A stretch of DNA of 64,000 bases from Halichoerus grypus (taxonomy: Eukaryota > Chordata > Mammalia > Carnivora > Phocidae): contig NC_135724.1 of NCBI RefSeq assembly GCF_964656455.1, positions 13,539,414-13,603,413 of the forward strand, given 5' to 3'. The translations under genes and the position numbers were made by a program. Of this stretch, positions 23,650 through 34,130 are shown one piece after another; within the stretch, counting starts at the first letter, position 1; every line of letters starts with the position of its first letter. The notes below the pieces were generated by a model, which saw only the letters and a list, made by a program, of their open reading frames with translations, did not search any database and was not told where the DNA came from.

Positions 23650-24052
23650 TTTGTCCAGAGGGGAATAGATGAATGAGAGAACAAAATGCTAACAGGGTAA
23701 CAACAACCCCAGAAAAATATACGCTAAACAAATCAGAAGAGACATTCCAGTGGTCGCTTTTCTGTTCAGAGAGTTGCTGCCATCCTTTTCTTCGATCTCC
23801 TGTTGAGTTCGTAGGTGTTCAAAATGGTTTGATCCCTATCTAGCTGAATTCCTGGGACCAGACGAAATTTAGGTCGCCTACTCCTCCACCATCTTGCTCC
23901 TCCCCCCTCCATTATTATTTTAAATACATCCCAATCATCAAAAGTTTAGAAGCGTAGTAAAAAAAGCAAAATAAACATAATCCTTTCTTAGTAGCATTAT
24001 AAACATTTTGAATTTTTTTCAATTTGTTTATTTGCAAATCATTTACATACTT

Positions 24053-24249
24053 TTTTTTTTTTAAAGATTTTATTTATTTATTTGACAAAGAGAGACAGCG
24101 AGAGCAGGAACACAGGCAGGCGGAGTGGGAGAGGGAGAAGTAGGCCTCCCGCCAAGCAGGGAGCCCAATGCGGGGCTCAATCCCAGGACCCTGGGATCAT
24201 GACCTGAGCCGAAGGCAGATGCTTAACGACTGAGCCCCCCAGGCGCCCC
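24053..24249 (-). mobile_element. CAN-SINE
   Basis: Minus-strand full-length SINE, poly(T) start on the + strand and head at 24249. Target-site duplications TCATTTACATACTT at 24039-24052 and 24250-24263. Confidence 0.96.
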
Positions 24250-24850
24250 TCATTTACATACTTGTAATCATAACATACACACCATCTTATAGCCTGCTTT
24301 AGCCTCTTCAAATTGTATCATACGGGCTTTTCAAAGTTGTCAATCTTTATATCTTAAAGACTTGCAAGCTACTCCATGAATAATCATGTTTATTCATTTC
24401 ACTGAGAATTATTTCCAAATTTTCATTGTATGAATTGCTAAATCCAAGTGCATGATTTTTTTGCGACTCCTGATCTCTCTTTAATATAACCAGTTCTTTC
24501 TAGGTAGCAACTCTAAATCAGCTATAATAAGCAAAATAAGCAAAATGAACAAGAATAAGCATGCTTCCACTACTGAGTATTTTTCCCAAAGGAATGAATG
24601 ACCTTTGCGGACATCCTAAGAACATGTGGGAAAAAATCAAAACAAACCAGCACGCTAAACCATGTTATTAATAAAAATGCATCCACATCCACTATCTACG
24701 TGGAAATAGGTTTCAGATTGCTGATACCAGTAGGTGTGTTTGAATAAGACATGGGAAGTCTCTATTTTTTAAAGAATGATTAGAAGAAAATAGACTAAAA
24801 AAGCAAGCAAGAAAAAAAAGGGCTTATAATTTTTCTGGTGAAAAACTTTT

Positions 24851-25044
24851 TTTTAAAAAAATTTATTTATTTATTTATTTGACAGAGAGAGACACAGCAA
24901 GAGAATGAACACAAGCAGGGGGAGTGGGAGAGGGAGAAGCAGGCCTGCCACGGAGCAGGGAGACCGATGCAGGGCTCGATCCCAGGACCCCGGGATCACG
25001 ACCCGAGTTGAAGGCAGACGCTTAATGCTTAACCCAGGCGCCCC
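24851..25044 (-). mobile_element. CAN-SINE
   Basis: Minus-strand SINE bounded by TCTGGTGAAAAACTTTT at 24834-24850 and the nearly identical TCTGGTGAAAACTTTT at 25045-25060. The head carries a small duplication, GCTTAATGCTTAA. Confidence 0.95.
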
Positions 25045-25379
25045 TCTGGTGAAAACTTTTTACACTTGTACATAGACAGCATTCTGATTTTATCCAGCAC
25101 TGTATACTGTTTTTCCTCTCTGTTCCCACTACCCCCCACCCTTACTCTGCCATAAGTCACTAACTAGTTATAACTATAAGGAGCAGCAAAACACTTAGCA
25201 ATGGATAAAAACATTTCCAATGAAAAAATAGTTGTAACTGTCATGGATTTTACAGTGCTTGTTATCATAAAAGCATATTTAATACATCTTTCAGATCTAG
25301 GGTACTGATTTAATTCCTTGGTGACCAAATCATTTATTCACAAATAAGTCCTTTGATCTTCAGAAGGTTCTAGAACCCT

Positions 25380-25560
25380 AGAACTCCAGTCTTCCTGGGC
25401 CTTCAAGTTCCTCCAACTAACCCCAACCCGTGGCTTGTAAATTCCAGAGCAGGCCAAATACACAATCTACTAGCTATGACTCTTGCCTATGTGCAGGTCC
25501 AAAACCTAGCACAATATCTGGAACAAACTAAGTGCTCAACAAGTACCTGTTGCATCAATG
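25380..25560 (+). mobile_element. LINE-2 3' end
   Basis: Ends with CCTAGCACAATATCTGGAAC, then AAGTGCTCAACAAGTACCTG and TTGCATCAATGAATA, a decayed L2 terminus. Confidence 0.55.
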
Positions 25561-26255
25561 AATACACTCCTATGTTTAGGCCAAAGGAAACAACCTCTTC
25601 TCAACATATACAGCTCAAATTACAAAAATTATACAATCTATAGCAACGTACTTGGAAAAAAGGATAGAAGAAAAAATAGATGGCTCAAAACAAACTTTCT
25701 AGCTTCTAACATTTTTTGGTTTATATTACAAAGGAAAATATTTACCTAGAATTATCAGCCAAATATTTCAAACTTTTTTTCTAGAAACATTAGGGAATTT
25801 TTTTTTTTTTTTAAGTTAAGGAAAGGGGGTGTTATCAATGGGCAAATTAAAGTCATTCAACTGAATTATAGTATGTATATAGTTTGACAAAATAGTCTGT
25901 CTTTATTTTCATCATAAAGTATATGAGAAGTATGATAATAAATAGACACAGGTATAAAGACTCAAAGTAGAAACAACCCAAAGATGAGTAACAGAGATCA
26001 GACCAGGAAGAATCAGAAAGGAGGATAAATGAGAGGCTATACAAGTCATTACTCCACAACAGGAATAATGTCCACTTACTGTTTTTAGTGTCCCTGTAAA
26101 CTAGAGAGCAAAATCCGTCTCCAAAACTTTCTGAAAATAGAAAAGGAGTATTTGCTAGCTCATTCTTTAGACTATAATAAAGTGACAAGAAGAACAAAAA
26201 CTTTTGAGGAACATGAGTTTCCAGATACTGTGGAACCTTATTATCAGAAATGTAA

Positions 26256-26369
26256 GGGGCACGTGACTAGCTCAGTCGGAAGAGCATGCAACTCTTGTCT
26301 GCTGGGTTGTGAGTTTGAGCCCCACGTGGGGTGTAGAGATTACTAACAAAAAAATTAACTTAAAAAAAT
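26256..26369 (+). mobile_element. Short tRNA-Lys-like SINE
   Basis: A SINE with head GGGGCACGTGACTAGCTCAG, then GTCGGAAGAGCATGCAACTC and GTTTGAGCCCCACGTGGGG. The TAGCTCAGTCGG stretch matches an RNA polymerase III A box and GAGTTTGAGCC resembles a degraded B box. It lacks the CT-rich body of the common CAN-SINE and ends in an A-rich tail. It belongs to the older carnivoran tRNA-Lys-derived class. Confidence 0.88.
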
Positions 26370-26714
26370 TTGTTAAGGCCAGTTCTTCATTTTCATTGTA
26401 ATTTATAGAAGCAATACGTTTTATTATAATGGAATATAATTCTAGGTCATACTTTTCAAATCTAAATTATCAAAGAGAAATTTTAATTTTAATAGAGCAA
26501 CAAATTATAAAATGTCATTATTCAAAACAATAGAGGGGAGTTTGGAATGACTTAGAAGACACACTGGAAAATCTAAATCCCACATCCAAAATAATAAAAT
26601 AAAAGCTTCATGGCTATATTAAAATGATTTTTAAAATATGAATGCACCAAAACACAATTTTGTATACAGTACCGGCATATTTACATATGCTATTTTGGTA
26701 GAGCCTGGCTAGAT

Positions 26715-27120
26715 ATCTAATAATCCCATTTCATCTTCCTGGATGCACATAGTAACTGCATTTGTCATACTCTCTTGGAATTCTGCTGGAGTCTTGCAAC
26801 TAGTTCTGGCCAAGAAAATGTGGGCAGAAATGTATAAGCCACTTCTAGATCTGCCTATGCCATACATCCTCTTCCACTGGCTCCTCACCCACTGACCAGC
26901 TGGATGAAGACTGTCCAGGAGAATGCTCAGGAGGCTCAAGGGGATGGTGAGCCACAAGATGGAAGGAGCCCAGGCTCCTAAGTCACTTGGAATGGAGCTG
27001 CCTGACCAGAAACATCAGCAATGGACTTGATCATGAGAACAAAAGAAATCTGTTATTATGTTAAAGTATAAGATTGGTATGGTTGGTTGTTGCAGCAGCT
27101 AAAACTTCTCTAGCACAGTT
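26715..27120 (+). repeat. Old interspersed repeat, same general type as 14690-15130
   Basis: Contains CAACTAGTTCTGGCCAAGAA, GCCACAAGATGGAAGGAGCC and a distal segment TTAAAGTATAAGATTGGTAT, a decayed version of the CTAGTTCTGGCCAA...TTTTAAGCC type also seen within 7030-7370. Boundaries and family uncertain. Confidence 0.4.
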
Positions 27121-27470
27121 ATATTCAAGTCAAAATTTCACCCTAACTAGAACTGAAATAAATTGCTATCATATCACATAAGCAAACTTCTAAAACTAGT
27201 AACAACGATATGCATAAGCAGGGTGTGAAGTCTCCCATGTCTTCTTATGACATACAAGGGGGAAAGGGCTTTGATCGATTGTGCTACCTGTCACAAGGGA
27301 GGGGCAGAGGTAAGTGATGCTAGCACACTTCTTACAGATGCCATCCATAATGGCAGCCAATTCTCCAGAATAGGGACTCTGAGCAGCAGCTTGAATAGCA
27401 GGTACAGTGGCTCTGAAAGTAGCAAAGATCCAACTTTCATTGAAAATTACTCTTGGAATCCTAAATTATT

Positions 27471-27903
27471 TGTATTAGTTATGGACCGATATACCTAAGT
27501 CTGCCACAACAAACTACCACAAACTGGGTAGCTTAAAACAACAGACACAGTTGTGGAGTCTAGAGGTCTGAAATCAAAGTGTCCGTGAGGTTGGCTCCTT
27601 CTGAAGGCTCTAAGGGAGAAGCTGTCCCAAGCCTCTCTCCTCGCTTCTGGTGGTTACAGGTAATCCTTTGACATTCTCCGCCTTTTGGCAACACAATCTC
27701 AATCTTTGCCTCCATCTTCCTATCACCTTCTTTGTGTGTAGCTCTGTGTATCCTCTTCTCTTCTTATAAGGACACCAGTCATTGGATTTGGGGCCAACTT
27801 AAATACAGTATGACCTCATCTTAACTTACTATATTTGAAAAGGCACTAAAGTCACATTCTGAGGCTCTGCATGGACATGAATTTTGGGAGGACACCTACT
27901 ACA
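27471..27903 (-). mobile_element. MaLR LTR (MLT1/MST-like), minus strand, full length
   Basis: On the + strand it starts TGTATTAGTTATGG, continues CAAACTACCACAAACTGGGT and CTTATAAGGACACCAGTCAT, and ends GGACACCTACTACA, so both LTR termini (TG...CA) are present. Moderately diverged. Confidence 0.85.
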
Positions 27904-28988
27904 CTACTGATCTCTGATCTAATCAAGTCTAATTTTCTTTGGTTTTACAGTTCTTCAAAATTTGAGAACTAAATATTTATACTACTACCTTTGTTTAGTA
28001 TTGCCATAGTGTATTCTCTATACAGTGGAGTATATTATTAAGTTTACAGTAAAACTTACTTAATCATGAAGTATCACCTAAGATCAAGCAATTCGTGTTA
28101 GCTGAGCTCTAAAAAGATTGCTAGGTACAATATGGCATTTTGACCTTTAAATGTTAAAGGCAAATGCCCAAGCAGACAAAAGTATCATATCTCTAAGCAC
28201 TGGATCTGGAAATCCAAACTACTAAAGATACATGAAGCATTCCACAATTTTTGTCTGTAGTAGGGCAATAGCTTGGCTGAAGACCAGTAATTGGAACATC
28301 AGTAGACTGTGCCAGGACTAGCACTTCACTTCCCTCTATGTCGAACAAACTTCTTTCAAAGTTAAACAAACCTCATTGTTTAACTGTCTTCAAGAGAAGC
28401 TCTTCGCACTAGAAGACTTAAAAACCATGAAGGTTAACCCTGCAGACTATCAAAGTCTTACATATTTTTTTTCAACAATTTTACATACTTTTGGTACCTA
28501 CTAACAACTCCAAATGAGGCTAGCATCCATCAGTTAAATAAACCAACTGGATGGTGAACTAAAATGCCAACACACGTACAAACAATGTGCACATTAGTTA
28601 TAAAACACTGAACAGAACAAATTTATTGAGCATACACACTCATTTAACCAACATCCAGGGTAAAAAATATCATCAAAAACAGTATACCTGACATTCAATT
28701 AGTTATAAGATGTGCTAAGAAATGCCAATAAAATTTTTAATCACTTAAATGTATTCAAGGTCATCACTATAAATCATTCTATCTTGGACTAACAACCATA
28801 TCTACGTAAAAGTAGAAAAATCATTCTCAATTTCCCTCTCTCCCTCATTATCTTCAATTCTTATCAGCTCCATCCCCCAACATATCCCAAATCCAATAGC
28901 TGTCACCTTTTGCTGACTGAACAACAAATTCTCAATTAGTTCTTTTGTTTCCATTCTCTAAGTCACTGCGGCAGCCATCCACAAACCC
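27904..28988. other. No feature recognised
   Basis: AT-rich intron between MaLR LTRs. Nothing supported. Confidence 0.45.
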
Positions 28989-29408
28989 TGTTATGGGTTG
29001 AATTGCATTTCCCAAAAAGATACAGTCAAAGTCCTAATCCCCAGTACCTGTGAATGCAACCTGATATGGAAATAGGGTCTTTGCAGATACAATCAAGTTA
29101 AGATAAGGTCATACTGGATTAGGGTAGCTCTAATGCAATGACTAGTGTCCTTATAAGAGGAAAATCTGGACACAGTCATAGAAGGGAAAATGGGCGTGTG
29201 ACAATGGAGGCAGAGACTGGAGTGACGCAGTTGCAAAGCCAAAGAACACCCAGGGTTGCCAGCAACCATCAGAAGCTAGGAAAGACAAGGAAGAATCCTC
29301 CCCTAGAGCATTCAGAGGGAGCACTTCTAGCCTCCAGAACTGCAAAATAAATTTGTCATTTTAAGTCACCCAGTCTGTGGTAATGTGTTCTAGTAGCCCT
29401 GGAAAACA
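28989..29408 (+). mobile_element. MaLR LTR (MLT1/MST-like), solo
   Basis: A 420-bp LTR starting TGTTATGGGTTGAATT and ending GGAAAACA (TG...CA). It contains the family hallmarks GAAATAGGGTCTTTGCAGAT, GTGTCCTTATAAGAGG and CTTCTAGCCTCCAGAACTG, with an AATAAA-type signal near 29346. No internal region follows. Confidence 0.88.
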
Positions 29409-29759
29409 GGTGTCAGCAGGGCTGCACTCCCTTCAGAGGTTCTGGGGGGGTAATTTGCTCCTCGCGTCTTCCAGCTTCTGGAGCTGTCAGTGTTCCTTGG
29501 CTTGTAGCCACATCACTCCAGTCTGTTTGTGACTTTACTGTCTTCTCTATGTGTGACTCAAATCTCCCTCTGCTCTCTCTTATAAAAAACACTTGTGATT
29601 GGATTTAGGGCCCTCCTGGATAATCCAAGCTAATTATCCCATCTCAAGATCCTTAGGGTAATCACATCAGCAAAGACCCTTTTTCCAAATAAGGTGACAT
29701 TCACAAATTCCAGGGATTAGGATGTGGACATGTTTGGGAGCCATTATCACCTAACCATA
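29409..29759 (-). mobile_element. MaLR LTR (MLT1/MST-like), minus strand, truncated
   Basis: A second LTR of the same superfamily in the opposite direction directly abuts the first. On the + strand it shows GGTGTCAGCAGGGCTGCA, CTTGTGATTGGATTTAGGGC and GGGATTAGGATGTGGACATG. Its 3' portion, expected left of 29409, is missing. Confidence 0.82.
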
Positions 29760-29810
29760 CGGGCATAGGAAACTCAGGAATGTGTCAGGCAAGTGAATAT
29801 ACCTTTGTTA

Positions 29811-29878
29811 GAGGCGGGGGCGGGGGGGGTGGAGAGAGGACAGGGAAAGAAATGAGGGAAGGTGAGAGGGAGAGGGAA
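29811..29878 (+). repeat. G/A-rich tract
   Basis: Purine-rich stretch beginning GAGGCGGGGGCGGGGGGGGT and continuing with AGGGAAAG and GAGAGGGAGAGGG runs. It has several G runs compatible with a quadruplex. Confidence 0.65.
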
Positions 29879-30824
29879 CCATGTGTTATGAAGCACTTCT
29901 CCAGTGGTACTATCATCTCTACCAGGTAAGATCGTACCTATCCTTCAACTTGCAATTCAAATGATGACTCTTATGCAAAGCCCGCCCCGATCCCCACTTC
30001 CCAGAGGCACAAGTAACCCATACCACTATATCCATATCTTTACCCTTACCTTGTCCACCTTCCCCCTCCACCTTCATGTCTTATTCATCTTTCAAGCTTC
30101 TGTAATTGTCACAGTACATGAGAAGAAGTAGGAAGAGGAAATAAAGCTAACATCAGTTACTAGTTCACTTAAGTTATCTCATTTAATAAAAAAAAGAAAG
30201 CTCTCAAAAACTGTAGGGAAAATGGTGGAGATTTCTGTCAACTTTACCATTATAGTTCAGAAAAGGCAAAAAAGGGGATTCTAGTTGGTTTCTGTAAAAT
30301 GCAGAAGTCCCTTGAGTTCCCATCAATACCATCTGGTACCATATGCCTTTGCAAGATAAATCTTCAAAGACAGCACAGCAAGCAGCTCTTTTAGGAGAGT
30401 AAGGCACAGTCATGCTTTCACCAGAACCCGGCCCAATGGCCTGAGAACAGGCCAAGAGGCCCAATAACCTAGACTCTTCATCCAACCAGCACATCCGGGG
30501 GTTGTGCGCTGTTGCCTGAACAACTGCTCCTCTAGTTGCACTGGTTCTGTCCGACCTTTCACCTACAAAAAAATATACAGCCTCTGACTCCACTGTCAAA
30601 TCTACAAGTGAAACTCAACCAAAACCAAAATTGTGTGTTTTCATTCATGCCGGGGGTATTGCTTTTTGATGTCTCTCATGGATTAAGAAGGAAAAAACCT
30701 TGTAATTTAGCATATAGAATAGAGTTCCCACAGTTTTAAATAAAGTCTAATGATAAATACATTAATATTACTTTAAAGACAATATTAACATTGAAGTCTA
30801 AAATGAGAATAAAGGCAGGATTGG

Positions 30825-30960
30825 ACTGAAGTTAGGAAACCTGAATCCTAGACCTGGCTTTGCTGCTAACTAGCTCTATGACTTCAGATAAGTCATTTTA
30901 CTTCTCTAGGCCTTTACCTCTCAAATGGGGACAGAAAATGGCGAAATCAGATTAGATCTC
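30825..30960 (+). mobile_element. MIR SINE fragment
   Basis: Plus-strand MIR: ACCTGGCTTTGCTGCTAACT, AGCTCTATGACTTCAGATAA and CTCAAATGGGGACAG. Confidence 0.62.
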
Positions 30961-31060
30961 TGGTTAAGAAACTCTGTCCTCAGTGGTCTTAAGTCCCATC
31001 TTTCCACCAATCCAACTCCTAATAAAGCAGTTATCAGTTAGCAATTATGGTATTTCTTTT

Positions 31061-31279
31061 TTTGGGGGGGGGAGGGTTTTTTTGTTTGTTTTTTAATTTT
31101 ATTTATTTATTTGACAGAGAGAGACACAGCGAGAGAGGGAACACAAGCAGGGGGAGTGGGAGAGGGAGAAGCAGGCTTCCCGCCGAGCAGGGAGCCCGAT
31201 GTGGGGCTCGATCCCAGGACCAGGGTCATGACCTGAGCAGAAGGCAGACGCTTAACGACTGAGCCACCCAGTCACCCCT
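31061..31279 (-). mobile_element. CAN-SINE
   Basis: Minus-strand SINE with a T/G-rich tail side on the + strand (GGGGGGGGGAGGG at 31064-31076 followed by T runs) and head near 31279. Direct repeats GTATTTCTTTT at 31050-31060 and 31283-31293. Confidence 0.94.
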
Positions 31280-31696
31280 ACAGTATTTCTTTTAAAGAAA
31301 GGTTCTGAGGGGAAAACACACACACAGGCACGCACACACACTGGATTATCTGATTACTAAGGGTCCTTCTTGGCACAAGGTCCTAGTTTTCTATGATTCA
31401 CATATTAACCATTCCTCAGATATTTTTATTTCCCAGCTGTGTACACAGTAGCTCCTTCATGTGCCCTATTTTTGTTAATAATAGTGCTAGTGCCTTCAGT
31501 GTTATTATACCTTTTATTGGTACTATTTTCTTCTGTAAGAGGTCAGAGGACTGCATGAGCTGTGTCTTTTTAATGTATTAATCATTCCCGTGTACAATCT
31601 GCGAAAATCAAGCAAACTTTTTTTAAAGACAGGAAGAATGTTCCTTCCTACTCACCCAACTGTGGCATTATAATTAAGGATCATGGTTAGGAGTCA

Positions 31697-31872
31697 AAGT
31701 TGGAGGGGAGGGAGGTGGGGGGATGGGTTAGCTTGGTGATGAGTATTAAGAAGGGCACGTACTGCATGGAGCACTGGGTGTTATATGAAAACAATGGATC
31801 GTGGATCACCACATCAAAAACTAATGATGTATTGTATGGTGACTAACATAAAATAATAAAATTTTAAAAAAA
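31697..31872 (+). mobile_element. Carnivoran L1 3' end fragment
   Basis: A short 5'-truncated L1 3' UTR: a G-rich GGAGGGGAGGGAGG stretch, then AAGAAGGGCACGTACTGCA, GAGCACTGGGTGTTATATG, and ACATAAAATAATAAAATTTT at the end. The same module occurs at 5711-5910 and 55180-55360. A target-site duplication was not clear. Confidence 0.8.
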
Positions 31873-32599
31873 GTTAATGTTAGAAGGAAAAACATGACAT
31901 TTGCATTTTTACAACCTTTCCAATGCTTGCTCTGTGTATGTCTTCATAAATACTCAACTTTGGACAGAAAAAGTTAATCATAGTAGAGCTATTTTGAGCT
32001 TCTCTCAAATTAATGATTTGGAGACCTTTAAAAAGTTACATGGTTATGACTTAATTTGCACTGATACCACCTAGGCCTTGTCTCCCTAAAGGTAATCCAC
32101 TCAGGGAGAAAAGAAAGGAAGGAAGGAAAATTTAATTATTTTTTGTTTGCTGCAACAAAGTTTTGTGTAAAAATGGAAAGGCAGTGGTTTCTAGCTTTCA
32201 CAGAAGATATATATTCTTAAAAATTCAAATTTATATTCCAGTCCTACTAAATTTCAATTCATATTAAATGGAGTTTTATATGATCTGCATGAACATCTCC
32301 ATATGTGGCAGTGGGTATACAAGACAACAGGTTCCAAATCTCAAAAACCTTACAGTCTAGTAAGAGAACCAGGCTAGTACAGTACACTTTGATAGAGACC
32401 ATGACAGAAAAAGTACAGTGTACTGGGGGATCACATGAGGTACTGATTCCAAACAAAGGTGATTATTTAAAACAAGTACTCGGCATTAGAGAACTAGTAA
32501 CAAGTTTGCATATAATTAGTATGATAATTACATGATTACATGCATGGATGGAATCCAAAGAATGGGCTCATCATATCAGACTTTTAACTTCTCAAATTT

Positions 32600-33165
32600 A
32601 TATCTCCAGCCCAGTCTTCTTGCCTTTAACTCCAGTTTCCTTTGTCCAGCTGTCTATTCCATATTTCCACCTGAATGTCTCCTCCTACTTTTCCAAGACT
32701 AATCCATCTTCAGAAAAGGCAATTCCATCCATTGAGTATCTCAAGTAAAAACTCATGGTGTATTCCTGTAGTCCTGTCTCTTACACACCCCAGATCCAAT
32801 CCAAGCTCCACCCCTGCCCTATCTTTAAAATATATCCAGAACTCAACTGTGTTATCAACCTTATTTCCATCTACACTACATGTATTACCCTCATCTCTTC
32901 CAAGGATTTCTGCCTTAGCCTGCTAGCTGGTCTTCCTGCTTCTGTCCTTGCCTCACACTAGTCTACTGTCAACATTGCACCCGAAATGATACTTCTCTGC
33001 TCAAAAGCCTTCAATGACACAAACTCGAAGTAAAAGCCCAAGTCTGCAATAGCCTAGCAAGTTCTATTGACCTGGTCCTCTACTAACCCTCTGACCTACT
33101 ATTCCCTCCCACTCATCCTGGCCATGTCCCCCCAGTCACACAGGCCTCCTTGTCTCAAGGCATTT
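32600..33165 (+). mobile_element. LINE-2 fragment
   Basis: L2-like segment with CTCTGCTCAAAAGCCTTCAA, GCAATAGCCTAGCAAGTTCT and CCTCCCACTCATCCTGGCCA. Short open frames here are chance. Confidence 0.6.
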
Positions 33166-33844
33166 GAACCCCCAAATATTATCTCTGGTTATTTCTGTTC
33201 AGTCTTCCTCCCTCTACTCTAAATCACTAACTTCTCAGACTAACCACCTAAAAACTTCTATATTAATTCTGGGTTTTCACATTTGTAATTTAGAGCCTTT
33301 CATATTAACAATTATAAGCAGTTTCAAATGGCATTTATTCTTAGCTTGGCTTTTAACACTAACAAAATTAATTCACTAATTACCAATGAGTAAAAATTAA
33401 AAATTACATCGCTTAGTAGAATAAATTTACACATTATGTTTCATCAGCTAGATAAAACCTGATGGCTATTAAATAGACAAAAAAGTCCCAAGTCAATAGA
33501 ATAGCAAGGGAACACACATACACACAAAATAAACAAAAATCTGAAAAAGAATTAACTTGTTTTCAGAAAAAGCATGGATTTCTTAAAATTACACCAAAAG
33601 TATGGGTCACTATTATAACTAGATATTTTCAAAGCTCTCTCAAGCCTGGTCAAATCCTTTTTATGGAAAACTTACTAAGAATTATTTCAACTTTTTTGTT
33701 TAACAGAATAGTTTTTAATCTAAGAAGACTGCAGACAGGAATCTGGAATTTGAGGGGAGAGGAGTTTTACAGGTTTGTTATATTTGTTGTGATGGAATTC
33801 AGCCTATATAATTCTAATAAAACACTTATTCTCTTAAAGTCTGT

Positions 33845-34130
33845 ATTTAAATCAGAAAACCAATTCTTATTCATCTTTCAAGGCCCTGCTTAAGTACATC
33901 ACATTTGTGCTTTTTTTGCCTATCAGATTAATTTCTCTATCATCTGTCTTCCCATAACACTCTACATATACTTCATACTTAAAGCATTATTTCATATAAT
34001 GTTAAAATTATTAACTTTTCTATCTTCTGTTAGTTCAGGAGCAAGAATCATGACATTCACCTTTATACTCTTACAGGGCCTAGACCAATGACAAACACAC
34101 AGTAGACACTCAATAAAAGTCTAAACAAAT
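33845..34130 (+). mobile_element. LINE-2 3' end, probably the same copy
   Basis: Begins CATCTTTCAAGGCCCTGCTT and ends AGACACTCAATAAAAGTCTA. With 32600-33165 it could form one decayed L2 with the intervening unique-looking sequence inserted or unrecognised. Confidence 0.62.

Larger units (their letters stand above)
18403..23908 (-). mobile_element. L1 (LINE-1) retrotransposon with both ends, disabled
   Basis: A 5.5-kb L1 copy reads right to left. The 5' end (23908) begins with the carnivoran L1 start containing GGAGCAAGATGG and is followed by a short leader, ORF1 remnant, ORF2 remnant and a 3' UTR of about 435 bp ending near 18403. It is flanked by imperfect copies of CCATTATTATTTTA at 18389-18402 and 23909-23921, which I read as target-site duplications. 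This means the 5' end is the true end of the inserted copy rather than a random truncation. The reading frames carry several shifts and stops, and a TG microsatellite has expanded inside ORF2. It lies in the same orientation as PHLPP1 transcription. Carnivoran full-length L1s as I remember them have a longer leader, so this copy looks internally shortened upstream of ORF1. Confidence 0.93.

Noticed and set aside
26263..26335. tRNA-Lys gene
   Set aside because: The sequence is the head of a SINE: it is preceded by the GGGGCAC leader, has a degraded B box and an A-rich tail, and similar copies occur at 49050 and 63631.
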